Positions 1 through 13,655 of a stretch of DNA of 64,000 bases are shown here, one piece after another. The DNA comes from Ficedula albicollis. Its lineage: Eukaryota; Chordata; Aves; Passeriformes; Muscicapidae. The notes under the pieces were generated by a model. It had not been told where the DNA came from. It saw only the letters and a program-made list of their open reading frames with translations, and searched no databases. Position numbers and translations under genes: made by a program. The stretch is from NCBI RefSeq assembly GCF_000247815.1, contig NC_021671.1:29116952-29180951 (forward strand), written 5' to 3'. How positions within the stretch are numbered: the first letter of the stretch is position 1; each line of letters starts with the position of its first letter.

Positions 1-3000
1 CAAGTTACCAAGTAACTTGTGCTTGCCACGTCTCACCAGGGCAAGGGCTTGCCCCATTCCCCAGCCTTCACAAAATGCAGGCAGTGGCTCGGCTTGGGAA
101 GGAAGCCCTGCATCCACAGCAGCAGCAGACATTAACTTTGTCCTTGAATCTCAGAGCCAACTCAGGATCCTCTGGATGAACGATCAGTCAAGGTAAGGTC
201 AGTCTGGACTTGCCCACCTGGCCAGGGCTGGACTACGGGGCAGAAGAGAGAGCTGGGGCATAAATGCCTGCCCCAACCTGAGTGAAAATGCACTGCAAAG
301 ACTGGATTTCATTCAAGCGTGGTTTGTTCAATGCTCAGACCAAGAAGCTGCACAGAATTATGTTATCTGTGGCAATCCTCCATGCAGCTACGAACTTCTG
401 GATTACTGATCAATTGTAGCACTAAAAAAAAAGTTCTAAAAGAATCTTACATTTAAGAATACCATTAAGAGGAATAAATGTAGGCATCAGCAGAGGGAAA
501 AACAAGTTATTACATACCAGACCAGTGAAGATGAGCTCAGTGAAACAACTTAATTATTTGGAGGGGAAAATACAGTGAGTCACCTTTTAAAATTTCAAGT
601 GTTCTCAGTACAATCTCTAACAAGATTCCAAAGTACTATATAGACTCAGAGTCTGCGGGCTCTCCAATTCAAAAACCCCACCTATAAGTGTTTTGATTAT
701 TGGACTTCCTTCACATTATTAGCTGGGTCCCAGTTTGAAGAAATGTGTGTTCCAACACGAAACTGCCTTCAAGTTTTTTATTACATCCTGGTTGGCCTAT
801 TTGCATATTTCTCAAGAAACAGATATTATTACCACATATGTGTGGCACTGACAACTTCTGTGCTCACCATTTGCCCTCCCAACTCACTTACTATGCTGCT
901 CTCTTCCTGCCCTTCTCCCACCCTATTTTGGGAGACAGAGAAAATGAACAGTGTAAAGAATTCATCTACTCCAAGCAGAGGAATTTTATAAGCAACCAGA
1001 AATGTATGCAACATTTCTTTCAAAAGGTTATAATAGCCTGAAATACTTTTACTCAGACAGCCCTTCCTAGTCCACATTTCTGTCTCATCTATCACTGCAG
1101 TAAACCTCAAGAACTACTCCACCCCTTTAGGTCAAGAGCAGTGAGGTCATGGATCTGCAGAAATTGCCCATGAGATATCATCCAGTTCTCCTTCTGACAC
1201 CCAGAGGGATTGCCAGTTCCTGCACACCCTCCCCTCCTTCGTCAGCGCTCTCCTCTTCCCTCCCAAGTGGCTTATCCAGGGACTTTCCGTACGGGTGCTT
1301 TTCCAGCAGCACAGTAGGAAGCTGCAGCATTGTGTGCAGCAACACAGAGGCCCAAGTGTGTGCTCCCTGTAGTAAGGAGTAAAACAATATCATTCAGAAT
1401 ACAAAGCCAAAATAACTTACCTGTAATTATTCACCATAAAAATCTTGTCCTTGATCTTATAAACACAAACTTTGGCATAACTACTACCAGGAACTGTGAA
1501 GAATGCCAGTTTGTAGGAAGTCAATGCACACATTGTATATATTTTAAAGCTCTTGCTATTAATTCTGCTTGATGTGACAGTAGCTATGTAAAAACCTTCC
1601 AAGCTGACACTAGCACCTGACTCTTTTTTTTTCCCCTGAAAAATAGGGACACTTTACAGCAAAGCAGGAAAGCCTTATCTGCAAGATAAACTAAGGTACT
1701 ACTCATTCTGCTCACTGTAACAAAACCAATCATAAAGGGGAAACAAGAGAACTTTTATTATAAATCTCATTTGATCACCTACTTCTTAGTACTGAGTAAT
1801 AAATTATAACTAATTAAACTTCCACTTTTTTTGCTTGCAATTCCACCTGTGGAATATTAGACATGCTATAATTTCAGAATTGTATTCCTCTTGGCAGTTC
1901 CACCTGATTTTGCTTATTTTAGATAGGAAGAAGGGGCTGTCAAGGCAGTCTGTCATTCCCCAGATGACTACCTGCTTTACTTATCAGTCCTCCACTGGTG
2001 ACTTCCCTCTGCTATGTACAGATCTGACTCTGCAGTGTTTAAGGTCCTTACACTATTTGTCCTCAAGCACTCCTGTAAGAAAAGGTGGTGTGGAACTCAG
2101 CTTGCAGTTCTGGAGCTGGGAGAGAGGCAACACCATTTATCAAAGATTCAGGAGCAGAAGACAGAGCAGCACAGGGGAGCAAATCCTCCTCTGGACTTGC
2201 ATCTTTGTCTCAGACCACATGAAGTCTGGAGAAACACTCTAGCAGAAAGGCTACTTAGTTAAAAATGAAGAGAAAAGAAATGAAGCAGTTTAACTTGAGC
2301 AAAAGGGAAGTATATCAGGGCTCTGAAGCAAAGCCCTCATTAGCAGCACAGTCCCACCTCAGCTTTGGATTTGCAGCCTGTTCTCTGGCTGGGCTAAGGG
2401 TCTCTGGCATTTAAGAGCCAGATCTGAAAGTGCTGGCTGGGGGGCGCAGCTAGACAGGGAATGTCCATCTGTCTGCCTGTCCCACTCCTTTTCCTGAATA
2501 TTTTACACTAGGCAGCCAGAAGAGGGGGAATTGTTTCCCTTGCACCAGCAGCCCACTTGGGTGCTCCTGTGGTGGCCATTAGGACAAATTCAAGTTCACA
2601 ACTCCACACGGGGTGACACTGTAGATTCAAATGAAGATTGTTCCTCTGTCATCAGGAGCAAGATCATGCTCCTGCAACCCACCAGAGGCCATCCTCCAAA
2701 GCAACTTGGCAGGCTCCTGCATATTCATTTTTGGAGAGGGCAGGGAAGCATTTCTCTTGGAGAAAAGGAGCGGCAGGACAGAAGGAATCCAGGCCTGCAG
2801 GCACAGTGGGGTGGATCAGTGGGAACACCGCTCAAATCACCTCATCACCACATTTGCTGCACCCTACCAGCCCTGACAATTATGGCACCACACTTGCTGC
2901 CCCTTGGCCTCAGTCACCCCACTGGCTGGCAGTGCCCCTTTCCTTCCCTTAACCGCCCTCAGTAAATGGAGCACCAGAAATAGGCATTTCACTTTAGGAG

Positions 3001-4150
3001 AAGAAAACAACTCTTTTGCCTGCACTGGGAAACCAGCCAGCTCCCATTCAAATCAAAGGGAAGGGATCACGTGGATACATTTCAATTAATTGCACGGGCG
3101 AGGCAGGCTGCAAACAGGCTTTCCTTTCAGCCAGACCCCTTCATTTATGTCTTCTGTTGGGGAGGTGGTGGTGTATTCAGCCAAATTACCTGGGGGATTC
3201 ATCTCATTACACAGAGTCTGAAAGCTAGGGGGAGGCTGTATTTGCAGAGGGCCGAATTTAGCAGGGCCATAGTCTGGTGGCAAACAAGGGGAAAAAAAGA
3301 AAACTGATTTTTCATCTGCTAGAGCTGTGGTCTCCAAATTACTTTGATTGCATACTTCTATCACTAAAAAAAATTTAAGCTCATATCCCCAATGCATGTT
3401 AATTTATTTTCGTATAAATTATGTGCAGGCAATTCCAACATCACGCAAAGAGACTGCAGGGGTTGAAGAACTGGTTACAGCAACTGTCATCTGCTCACTG
3501 GTATTGGCCCATCACACAGGTTTTTATGCCAGTACCACCACCAAATACTCCAGGGCAACTTTCAGGTAGCATCAGTCTCAGGAAGGAAAAAGAAAACAAA
3601 AGGAAATATAACCAAAAGAAAAACAGCACAAGGCTTCTTGGGAGAAAGAGTGTATGGTATTTCTCAATAATTTTTTTCCCTTAAAAGTAATTTTTAAAGC
3701 CTCTGTAGACACACACCCTCCATGAAAGAACATAAGGAAGGAGCATTCACAGAGATTCTAAAGGCAACCTAAATATGGGTCACATATGTGTTATGCATAT
3801 AACAATCATGTTCAGATAAATCATCACTATCGTGGGTTACCCTTAACAGCCAGATAAAAACAGAGGTCTGAAGTTAGTACTAACCTGCAGTGGGTTTTTG
3901 GCACATCATTCTTGCTTCCTCTGACAACAGGCATTCCCATTTCAATTTCTATTTACTTCTAGCTGCTATAAAAATAGCAAGTCATCAAGTAATGAAGTAC
4001 ATCAAATACTCAGCATATAAATAAGTAAAAAGATCAACAACATCGGGTGTGAGGTAAGGTACAGGTCGTTTTTATTTGTGTGGAAAATAGGGCAAACTTA
4101 GAAGAACAAGAACAGTAATAGAACTAGTATTACCATTATATGCTTATTTT

Positions 4151-4306
4151 TTCCCTTGATTAATTCCCTTACGTAAGTTACACGCTTATATCAATGATAG
4201 CAATAGATAAGGAAAGTATAAGTCTTATTTCCCTTGATTAATTCCCTTACGTAAGTTACATGCTTATATCAACGATAGCAATAGATAAGGGAAATACAAG
4301 TCTTAG
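4151..4306. repeat. 78-bp tandem duplication
   Basis: Copies 4151-4228 and 4229-4306, containing CCCTTGATTAATTCCCTTAC, about five differences. Confidence 0.9.
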
Positions 4307-4899
4307 ATAGACATGTGCTTTAACCTGGAATTTCCACAGGCACTCAAAACTTAGGAACTGACTTGAAAATAGTGCTGCCATACAGCTCAAAAAAGCTTGA
4401 TGCACATCTTTCAGAATAACCCTCACCACCCTAATTTAAGCATAAGACTTAGCAGAAGAAATGGAAATCCCCAGATGTTGTGTCTGACAAAAAGTAAAAG
4501 TGAATTCTGTGTACTAGATATTCCAAAAGAAAGCAAAATTTACTTTCCTGCTTTCTAAGTAATACAGATCTACAAGGATGCCAAACTATTCTGAACACAG
4601 CCTGTAACAGAATTCATTCAGGACAGCAAAAAAGTGCCAGTCTAAACCATCTTTATTTTCCTACTATTTTTAGATCATGGTAATGCCAGTAACATACAAT
4701 TACTAATCTTGATGCATTAAGAGAGTACCAAATTAAATTTTAAGAAGTTTTCTTGTCTATCAGACTCCTGTTTTTGTAGCTCTGATTTGCAACTGAAAAA
4801 CGAGGCATCAGTCCAAAGTAAAGAATAAGCCTGAGGGGGAAAAAAATCTTTGAATATTACTCCAAAAAAATCCAGTAGCTCTTTTGACAGAAAGAAAAA

Positions 4900-5047
4900 G
4901 AGGAAGAAAGGCATTTTCATCTGAATGCACGTATGGAAAAACAATTTGGGTTCCTTCAGATTCAGGGAGGGAAGAGGAAGAAAGGCATTTTCATCTGAAT
5001 GCACATATGGAAAAACAATTTGGGTTGCTTCAGATTCAGGGAGGGGA
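4900..5047. repeat. 74-bp tandem duplication
   Basis: Copies 4900-4973 and 4974-5047, containing AAAGGCATTTTCATCTGAAT, about two differences. Confidence 0.92.
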
Positions 5048-5375
5048 AAATGCAGAGGAAGTTTTAATTTTTAAAAAACAACAAAACAGCTCAAGACAAC
5101 CACACTCAGCAGCCAGGAGCTCAGACATAGAAGTCCAGCTCCTCACATCCCCACAGCATCTCCTGTGTGCCCTGCTCCCTTGCCTCACCCCAGAGACCAT
5201 CCCATCACTGCCATGCTGTGAATTATGAGCAGGGACAATCAGGAGCAAAACAGAGGTTTTTTGTCATTTTTAGTTCCCCAATGACTGTGAACATGCAACT
5301 CAGGAAGAGACAGTTTGCCATATTGGGGCCAAAGAAACCCACTAATTAATGCTGGTGTCTGTGACAACTAGAGGT

Positions 5376-5612
5376 TTAAAACACAAGAATTTCCACCTCA
5401 ACATGAGAAAGAACTTTACATTGAGGGTGGCAGATCACTGGAACAGACTGCCCAAGGAGGCTGTGGAATCTCCCTCTGAGGAGACATCCAAAACCCACCT
5501 GGACACACTCCTGTATCAACTGCTCTTGCTGATCCTGCCTTGGTAGGGGGTTTGGATGATCTCCAGAGGTCCCTTCAACCTTAAGAATTCCATGATTCTG
5601 TGATTTATGGGA
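5376..5612 (+). mobile_element. CR1 LINE 3' fragment
   Basis: Sense-oriented CR1 3' end: ACATTGAGGGTGGCAGATCA, ACCCACCTGGACACACTCCT, GATGATCTCCAGAGGTCCCT, ending in the CR1 terminal motif ATTCTGTG. It belongs to the same CR1 subfamily as the copy at 61.06 kb. Truncated at the 5' side as usual for CR1. Confidence 0.88.
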
Positions 5613-6404
5613 CACACTTATTACTAATTTTTGAGCTTCAAAATAAGGGGGGGGCAGTTACAGAAATGTGAAAAGACACTACTCTCGCTAACTACTTAAA
5701 TAAAAAAAGAGAAAACCAACAACAAAAAAAAAAGGGTGAAAACAAGAATTCAGTAAAAGATGTGATGTCAGGCATGTACCCTAATTTAAAATCTTATCTT
5801 TCAGGCTGGACCTCTGGCTACTCTTCTGTGCCACTTCAAGTTACTTAAAACTTCTTGCAGTCATTGCAGATGAAGCAGTTCAGATGGGATTTGCAAGGAA
5901 TCTTCTACCCACAGCAGGAAGTGGAGACAAAAGCAGCAACAAGCAGAGACAGTTTGGATAGAAAAAGCTGATGTAGTAAGAAAGGACTTTAGATGATGGA
6001 CGGTGGGAGGGAGGGAGGGGAAGGCAATTACCATAATTGGTATTTTGGAAGCCATAGCCCATAATGGGAAACAATGAAGTTTCATCCTGTAAAGTTCAAC
6101 ATACCACTGAGTCCCAATGTGTTCCAGATTTATTAGTGGTTAAGAGTAGATGCTTTTAAAAAAACACAGGAATTCCAGTAAATGAATTCAAGACAGTAAT
6201 AAAGACAGAGAAAATGATATACACCAGTATTATATGAAATACAGTATGTGAAATGAAAGTGAGGCTCAGGGGAACACCTTGAGAAAAATGGTTGTAGAAA
6301 TGTTTCTGAACTTCTGCTGACATGAATGAGAACAGTTTCAGATACTCAGTGGTTCCCAAAATAGGGCTTGTAACCCAGTGCCTTCTCTTCCTGGGTTCAT
6401 TACG

Positions 6405-6538
6405 GTAAAACAGCTTTTTAATTATCCAGATTTAAATAATCCTGAACTATTTTGTACCTAAAACTTGAAATGTAAAACAGCTTTTTAATTATCCAGATTT
6501 AAAAAATCCTGAACTATTTTGTACCCAAAACTTGAAAC
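6405..6538. repeat. 67-bp tandem duplication
   Basis: Copies 6405-6471 and 6472-6538, containing GCTTTTTAATTATCCAGATT, two differences. Confidence 0.92.
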
Positions 6539-8853
6539 TAAATCAGATTTTCTCAAAAAATGCTCAAAGTGGCCCAAAAATCCTTTCAATTCTGCTATTT
6601 GTGACTTGCAGCCTACAAATATCAAATGATATTAAAAATAAAAATTAAATCAGCATTCAGCTTTAATCACCAGTGCCAGGAACCATGGAACAGCAACTAT
6701 ATACTGAAAGAGACAAAAGGAAAGAAAGAGAAATGAAGATAAAATTTTCTTGTTGTCAGAACAGCCACAGGATTTCTCACTGAATTCCTTTCACCTAGGG
6801 AGATCTTAATAAGTATGTTATTTGTATGCGGATAAAGTACAATAGAAATGCAGGGTTTTATTAAATTTTAAGGAATTAAGATAGGCCAACCACACCAAAT
6901 GGCACATACCTACCGAAGGGAGGGACTGTGTTATGCTGCCATCACCTCCCAGACAGGAGCTGGAGGAGAACACCCTGCTTTAGGGCTCAGGGCAGCAGCC
7001 TCTACTCTGGGAGGAGGTTATTTTATCTTCAAGCCAATCATTAATGTATGCTTTGACTGCTCAAAGGAACCTTCCCAAACACAGAATAATCAGTCCAATC
7101 AACCTGTAAGTCAGAGTATAAAAACAAAGGATTCATAAACCATATACCACTAAGGAACAACAGAGGGCTGTTTTTCCCTCATAAGGTAGGAGATGAAATT
7201 CCAGTTCAAGAGTATCTCATTGCTGGTATTCTTAAGAGCAACACGTTTGGGAAAGCAAAGGCATCCTTTGTTTTGTTTGCTGGTGGTGTGTGTTTATTTT
7301 TAAGCTTTCTTTTTCCCAAACAAACAACAACAAAATTTGTATTCCATTCCTGGCTTGCTCTCTGACCTTCAGCAAGTTGCCATCTCCTTGAAAACACAGT
7401 TCAGAGACACAGTTCAGCACAGCCTGTTTCATAGCTTCTTGGATGGGTCAAACATGCTGCAGCAGGATGATGCTGACTACCAGTCCACTAGAAACTTTCC
7501 TACCTTGACCAGATATTTATAAAAAATTAGGTAGGTAACCTGTCCTGCTATAAAACATACCACCATGAAGTTACCTTTAGTCTTCCAACAGCTGGCATAA
7601 ATTCTGTGCTGTGTGCTCTGCCCAATTAAACACAGACATCACTTGTGCCTGGGTCTGACCATGTTTGTCCCACCACGTGGCATCACACAGAAGTGTAAGC
7701 CCAACCCTAAGCTGCATTTATACTCACCAGTGTGCCCCTGAAAACTACCAACATTTTTATCTTTCAGAAAGTGGGATAGGAATCAGAGTTCCTTATGGGC
7801 CAAATGAAATCTGCCAGTACTTTTAAGTGGAATAAAACGTATCTAAAAATGCTAGCCCCTTCTAAAAATCCCATTGCAGCAGAGTTATCCTTGTCATTTT
7901 ACTGGCTTTTAGCAATCATTGCAATTAAAGCACTCCCTCTCCCACCCCCTCGACTTTTGGGGTGTTACAGTGGGAATGCTGCAGTGTGAAAGCAAAACTA
8001 GTCCAATCATCTGTTTAATATCACATTTACTTGATAATTCAAGGACAGCAAATCTGTTGTAACTAACATTGCCTTGCAACTATCCTCTTCAGAAGCGTTT
8101 ATAAAGGAGATAATAACAGGTAGCTCTGAGCAGCCCAACCAAGTGCTTAGCACTCAGCAGAAATCACCAGCATAAATTAATTAGAAATGAAAAAATAAAA
8201 AATACAACACTCACAGAGACTATGATTTCAGCAACTTAATGGATAAATCATTACAGTTGTCCAAAATCAAATCTAGTTCATAGGGAAGAGGGAGATGATA
8301 CCAAATTAACAGAAATACTATTTTTACCATCTAACCCCAATGTGCTGTGTCACTGAAAAATACTTGTATAATGCCGCCCAAGGCAAGAAACATTGAGCAA
8401 GTGGTATAAATTCTTAGAAACCACCTTAGAAACTTCTGTGACTTAGACACTGTGTTATATTCACCTTCCTTCTTCAACCTCTTCAGTAATGAACTGCTGG
8501 CCACAGGACATTCAGAGCCCCACAGCTTGTGGAACGCATCATAAGTTATTAAAATCCTCTTGACCAAGCTGATGTAGAAATGTCAGCTCCCTGCTGCTCT
8601 TTTATTCATGTGTATCACTCACTAACCACTGTTATAAGAGACAGCACTTCTCCCCTGCTTTTTTGCTTCTTGAATGGGTGTTTTCACTTTGTCAAAATTT
8701 AACTAGTGCAGAAAACACCACCAGTTTCAGACCCACATGTCCCCAAGAGACCCCCTGACCTCACCTCTGCCAGAGGCAGAGCCTGGCTCTCAAGCAGGTC
8801 ACCAGGAGCCCCACAGTTCCACGGACACCAACCCCACTCCAACCCCACCCACT

Positions 8854-9035
8854 CGCAGCAGTAACTCCACTGCCAATTCAGATCTCAGCTCCCCTTTCAT
8901 AAACACAACCTACTTGCTGTAAAATTCACACCTCTGAGGGGTGTCGCAGCAGTAACTCCACTGCCAATTCAGATCTCAGCTCCCCTTTCATAAACACAAC
9001 CTACTTGCTGTAAAATTCACACCTCTGAGGGGTGT
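8854..9035. repeat. 91-bp perfect tandem duplication
   Basis: Copies 8854-8944 and 8945-9035, containing GTAACTCCACTGCCAATTCA, no difference seen. The second copy ends exactly where the next tandem array begins. Confidence 0.95.
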
Positions 9036-9247
9036 GAGTGAGGACTCAAAAAACCCCGTGAACAGGAATGTTCTCCTTGTTTACCCATCCATAACCACTT
9101 TGTTTGCACGTGAGTGAGGACTCAAAAAACCCCGTGAACAGCAATGTTCTCCTTGTTTACCCATCCATGACCACTTTGTTTGCATAAAAAACCCCGTGAA
9201 CAGGAATGTTCTCCTTGTTTACCCATCCATAACCACTTTGTTTGCAC
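9034..9247. repeat. 76-bp tandem repeat, two full copies and a partial third
   Basis: Copies start at 9034, 9110 and 9186; the third lacks the first 14 bases. All contain TGTTCTCCTTGTTTACCCAT. The middle copy has two private substitutions. Confidence 0.93.
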
Positions 9248-9570
9248 CAAAGAACAACATGCAGGCCACCACCAAGTGGTTACTGGGCTAAAAATGTAAA
9301 TTTAATGATACCAGTTAGCAGTACACTGGGTAAATACACAACTTCTCAACACTCCACTGCATAAAACTGAAACCAAACTATCATTTGGGCTCTGACCATA
9401 TGAGCAAGCAGACCTGTGGTGACAGTGACTCACTCTACTTTTCCGATTTTTGTTTTCTTTCATACATTTTCATTTGCGTGGCCATTTGCCAAACTATGCA
9501 AACCCAACTGCAGCAAAAAAAGGCATTGCAGAGATCTGTTGAAAAATGCTGTTAGTAAAACTACAGGGCC

Positions 9571-9634
9571 ATATATCTATATATCTATATATCTATATAT
9601 CTATATATATACATACACACACATACATATATGA
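9571..9634. repeat. TATC/TA microsatellite
   Basis: Runs of ATATATCT repeated, then ACATACACACAC and ATACATATAT. Confidence 0.95.
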
Positions 9635-9941
9635 TAATTTTTAAATTAAATTCAGGTCATTTGTATTTAAAACAAAAGCTGAAAGAGTTTTAGTCAGTAT
9701 TTATAAAAACAAGATATAAAGTATACAAAATAAACTTTGCTTGGTATCAAATCCAGTGTGTGACAACTTCAGCTGAAGGCATTTATCTATAGGCACAGGG
9801 ATGTAACACTGGCCAGGCATGCTGGACCCATCTGTCTAATAACCAGCTGCTCTTCTTTAAACATGAGAAATCAGAGATTAGGAAAATATCCTCCTCTTAT
9901 GAGGCTGACCTTACTGCACCATCCATACAGAACAGTGTATA

Positions 9942-9983
9942 ATACTACTACTACTTCTACTACTACTAATAATAATAATAATT
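9942..9983. repeat. ACT/AAT trinucleotide microsatellite
   Basis: ACTACTACTACTTCTACTAC followed by AATAATAATAAT. Confidence 0.95.
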
Positions 9984-10030
9984 CAGAACAGTGAAACAGT
10001 GATAGTTTTGTCCCTATACCTCAGGCAAAG

Positions 10031-10166
10031 CAGCAAGGTTTCAAAGCTGACAGAACCAGTTTCCAAGCATTAGCAAGTACCTTGTCTTATTTGTCCATCA
10101 GCAAGGTTTCAAAGCTGACAGAACCAGTTTCCAAGCATTAGCAAGTACTTTGTCTTATTTGGCCAC
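10031..10166. repeat. 68-bp tandem duplication
   Basis: Copies 10031-10098 and 10099-10166, containing GGTTTCAAAGCTGACAGAAC, two or three differences. Confidence 0.9.
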
Positions 10167-10876
10167 TGATGTTCCACTTACAGACCCTTAAGACTAAATC
10201 AAGCCCCATTAAAGAGGGCAGTGGAATTTCAATGGACTTTGAGGAAAATTGGTTGAGACTTGCAGTCTTTATTAGTTTAACACACTAACCTCTAGAATTT
10301 TCATGATATCACAAACATTAAACATGAGAGGTCAAAAATACAGTTGTTTCTTTGTCCCTAACAACATGCTGAAGATAATCAAACTGGTACAGAATTCTTC
10401 ATTTACATGCATACAGTCTTGAGGAATTGTCACAAAGATTCATTAATCTATTTCTACTGAAGTTAATAACACACCCTGCAGATTTGAAAGGAACTCGACT
10501 GTGAGTTAAGGATCATGCAGGCAGTAACTATGCAGAGAGCTCTAATGAAGCAAGCAGTAGCACCCTGGCCAGCTAGCTAGAACTGAGCTCAATTTGGCTC
10601 TTCATAACTACTGAACAAGCCAGCAATCCCTGACTTCAGCAGTTTCCTCTTTTCTCCCCCTGCACATGAGTTATGAGTGCATTGGTTCACAGCACAGCAT
10701 CACGGCTCTGTGATGAAGAGAAAGCCACTGTTGCAGTGCGGGTTGATGAAGCACAGCAGATGCACGCCCTTTGTAAAAGCACACATTCTTTAGCACAGAA
10801 AATGTGTTATTTACAGAAGCAAAGCAACAGGATATGCCTGAGCTATGAGGAAATCAAACACTGGAGTATGCCATAA

Positions 10877-10974
10877 TAAGGTAATAAAAAAATGATAAGG
10901 TGCATAAGGAAAAAACTCTTCCAGCTAAGGTAATAAAAAAATGATAAGGTGCATAAGAAAAAAACTCTTCTAAT
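10877..10974. repeat. 49-bp tandem duplication
   Basis: Copies 10877-10925 and 10926-10974, containing AAATGATAAGGTGCATAAG, one clear difference plus diverging ends. Confidence 0.88.
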
Positions 10975-11172
10975 GCTGAGAAAAGACAGGAGAGGCAGAA
11001 TTACCACCTGGTGAGGGACCAGGAGGACTCCCACACCCGTGTTACTGCGCAGGCTGACAACTACTGCCTTGTGTTTGGATGCTCGCCAATGCTGCTACTT
11101 TGTTACTTGTGTAGAGCAAACTGCTCGTCACTGCATGAAGCCCATGAGGATAGACATGGCAGGGAGGTCTGT

Positions 11173-11370
11173 AACCTTTACCAACCCATCAACCATTTGG
11201 GACTTCAACCCTGGCTGAGCTGTGCTCTGCCACACCATCAGCTTCTCCTCTGCAGCGTTCAAACAAGAGGCAACCTTTACCAACCCATCAACCATTTGGG
11301 ACTTCAACCCTGGCTGAGCTGTGCTCTGCCACACCATCAGCTTCTCCTCTGCAGCGTTCAAACAGGAGGC
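11173..11370. repeat. 99-bp tandem duplication
   Basis: Copies 11173-11271 and 11272-11370, containing CCAACCCATCAACCATTTGG, one A/G difference. It creates a repeated peptide in a plus-strand open frame that is not a gene. Confidence 0.93.
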
Positions 11371-13608
11371 AGGTACAACTTCCCAGCACCCAGGACAAAA
11401 ATGCCAAATGACCATTTCTGGAGGCATCAGGCAGAATCAAAGCACCCCTTGCCAGAGCTTTCAGTGCCACACTATCATCTGCTGAGGTTTTAAAATCTTA
11501 ATTCTTCATGATGCATTTCTTGCCTTGGAAGAAAGACTTCAGAAGGGGCACCCTGTGTTTGTTTATATGCCTGACTAGGCAATTGCTAATAATAAATTGA
11601 AGACAACACCCTATTGCAACACCTGCTTGTAAACAATGAACAGTTAAGGAAAAATTTATAGCAGAACCATTAAAAAAAAAAAATCTGTATTTTCTCTTGC
11701 CACTCTTCTTACCTTTGTGGTTGGTTTAAATCTTATATGCCAGATAGATGTATGTTACAACAAAGTTTACAAAGAGAATACAGAACACAGATGCACTCAA
11801 CCCTCACATAAGCCATGAACTGTGCGGGTGAGCCCAGGTCCTGCTAACTGAGGACATGTGTCTTGCACTTGAGCTCTTGGCTTCAAGGAAATTAAAATTT
11901 AAACTGATAACTTGACCTGAGTGAACTCAGGAATTTAACTTAAGGGCTCTGCATGAGCAGGACTCTCTTGTCTTCAGACTAAATAAATTAATTTGATTAT
12001 TTTTCGTTAGATACATTTCACACTCTATCAGTTTCTAAAAAGCAAGTATGTCCTTTTTAAACATTTTTAATGTTCACTTTAAGATAATAATACCTGAAAC
12101 AAATATAATCTCCTTGTCCTCCCTGACTTCTCTTAATATCATAAGGAAAAAAGCATAGGAAAAAGTTTCCAGTCAATGCAATTCTGTAAACACCCTTGTA
12201 ACACTTCCACTTGGCCACCAATTCAGCACCAAAACATGAAATATTGGATTCTGACAGCACCAATGCTTTTGCCTTGTTAAACTTTAAATCAACATGAACT
12301 TTACACCACAAGATCTCTGTGGTATGAAGAAAAGTGGCTTTTTAACTGTGGATTTCTTTACAAATAATTCAGGTAGACTCTGCCTTTCTCAGATCTGCAA
12401 GACCAGCTCCAAGAACATTACTATATAAACCACGAACGCAGAGCCAATATATTATTCTTTCCAAGTTTGAGAAACCTTTTAACTTGGAACTAAGGCCCTG
12501 CTCATTTTGCATGTGCTTTCATGACAAAGGATTAATGATGGGTTAAAAAATCTGGACTCAGCAGCTTTTCACTATATTCTCCTCCCACTGTGGCAGAGAC
12601 AACTAGCCAATACCTGGCAATGCAATCCAAGGAAGGAACATTACTCAATGCACAAGAGAAAAATCCTCTGCTTGACATTCGTATCATCAATATTCTTCAT
12701 GCCTACACATGCTGGACACTAGAAGACAGCTTTCGTGGTGCAGCTCTTCCCTCTGGGAGAACAGAGCCCTTCTTCCCACAGAAAACCTCCCACACCACAT
12801 TACCACCACCTCAGCCCTAGTGATAACTGTGGTGGTGGCTACAGCTGGTCTGCTGGGCACACAGTGACTGAGATTCCAGCATGTGGCCCATCCCATCCCA
12901 TCCCCAAACTCTGGTGGTTGTTTATGTACATGCACGGAAGTAACACTGCTGCATATTTTTAACTGTGTGCTATTGGACTGAACAGAAAAGCCATTATTGA
13001 AATCAAGCCACTACACAGCCAAACATTACCAAAATCCATCAGGTAAAATTAGACCACTTTTACCTCAGATGACACAAAATACTCATTATGTAATCCTGCC
13101 TTCATTGGGAATCTGTCCTGCCTGAAACTGCCCTGAAAAGACACCAGTATCACACAATCACATTAAACTTCTTGAATGTCTCGTTCAAGTAGAAGTTGAC
13201 AAAGTTATTCATAAATTAATAAATAGTCCAAGGTGAGCAGAAAGATTTCTCATGAAACCTGAGCAGTAATGCAATACTACTGTTCCTGGGTCCTTTGGCA
13301 TTTTATCATGAGCTAGTAATTCTCCCAAGGGTGATGTCAAGGATCCTCTTAACTGTACTCTTTGCCCGTCTCTGCATGATAACGATAAAAATATTGATTT
13401 TCACATTAGTGACTCAGATGCAATTTGACACAAGAAGTCCAAATTATTCTCTCCTTGCAGTGCATCAGCAGTCATAAGCACAGAGAACTTCACTCACATC
13501 AAAATGAAGCAGCCTTGTTAATACGTGACACTGAAAACAGCATTTCATTTGCTCTGTACTTTTCAAAATGAAAGCCTGGTCCAGTAGCAGATTTTAATGT
13601 AAGTTGTA

Positions 13609-13655
13609 GAGGGGATAATAGAATGGTTTGGGTTGGAAAAGAGGTCTGCCTTGGG
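13609..13655 (-). mobile_element. Very short CR1 end remnant
   Basis: Only the terminal piece AATAGAATGGTTTGGGTTGG AAA is recognisable as an antisense CR1 3' end; the following sequence does not continue the element. Confidence 0.5.

Larger units (their letters stand above)
1..5350. other. No gene recognised; probable intron
   Basis: AT-rich non-coding sequence with only short chance open frames; two tandem duplications are listed separately. By synteny this is probably inside the leftward-running LIMS1 gene, but no LIM exon was found. Confidence 0.6.
5613..13600. other. No gene recognised
   Basis: Non-coding sequence with microsatellites and several tandem duplications (listed separately), plus a GGGA-rich stretch near 6004. 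Open frames here have no family resemblance and lack a consistent codon pattern. Confidence 0.6.

Noticed and set aside
1417..1602. Minus-strand open segment ending at a good GTAAGT donor near 1420
   Set aside because: The donor looks fine, but no convincing acceptor or protein family could be matched; likely a chance combination.
11011..11493. 160-codon plus-strand open frame with a repeated peptide
   Set aside because: The repeat in the peptide is simply the 99-bp DNA duplication, whose length is a multiple of three. No domain and no splice context.
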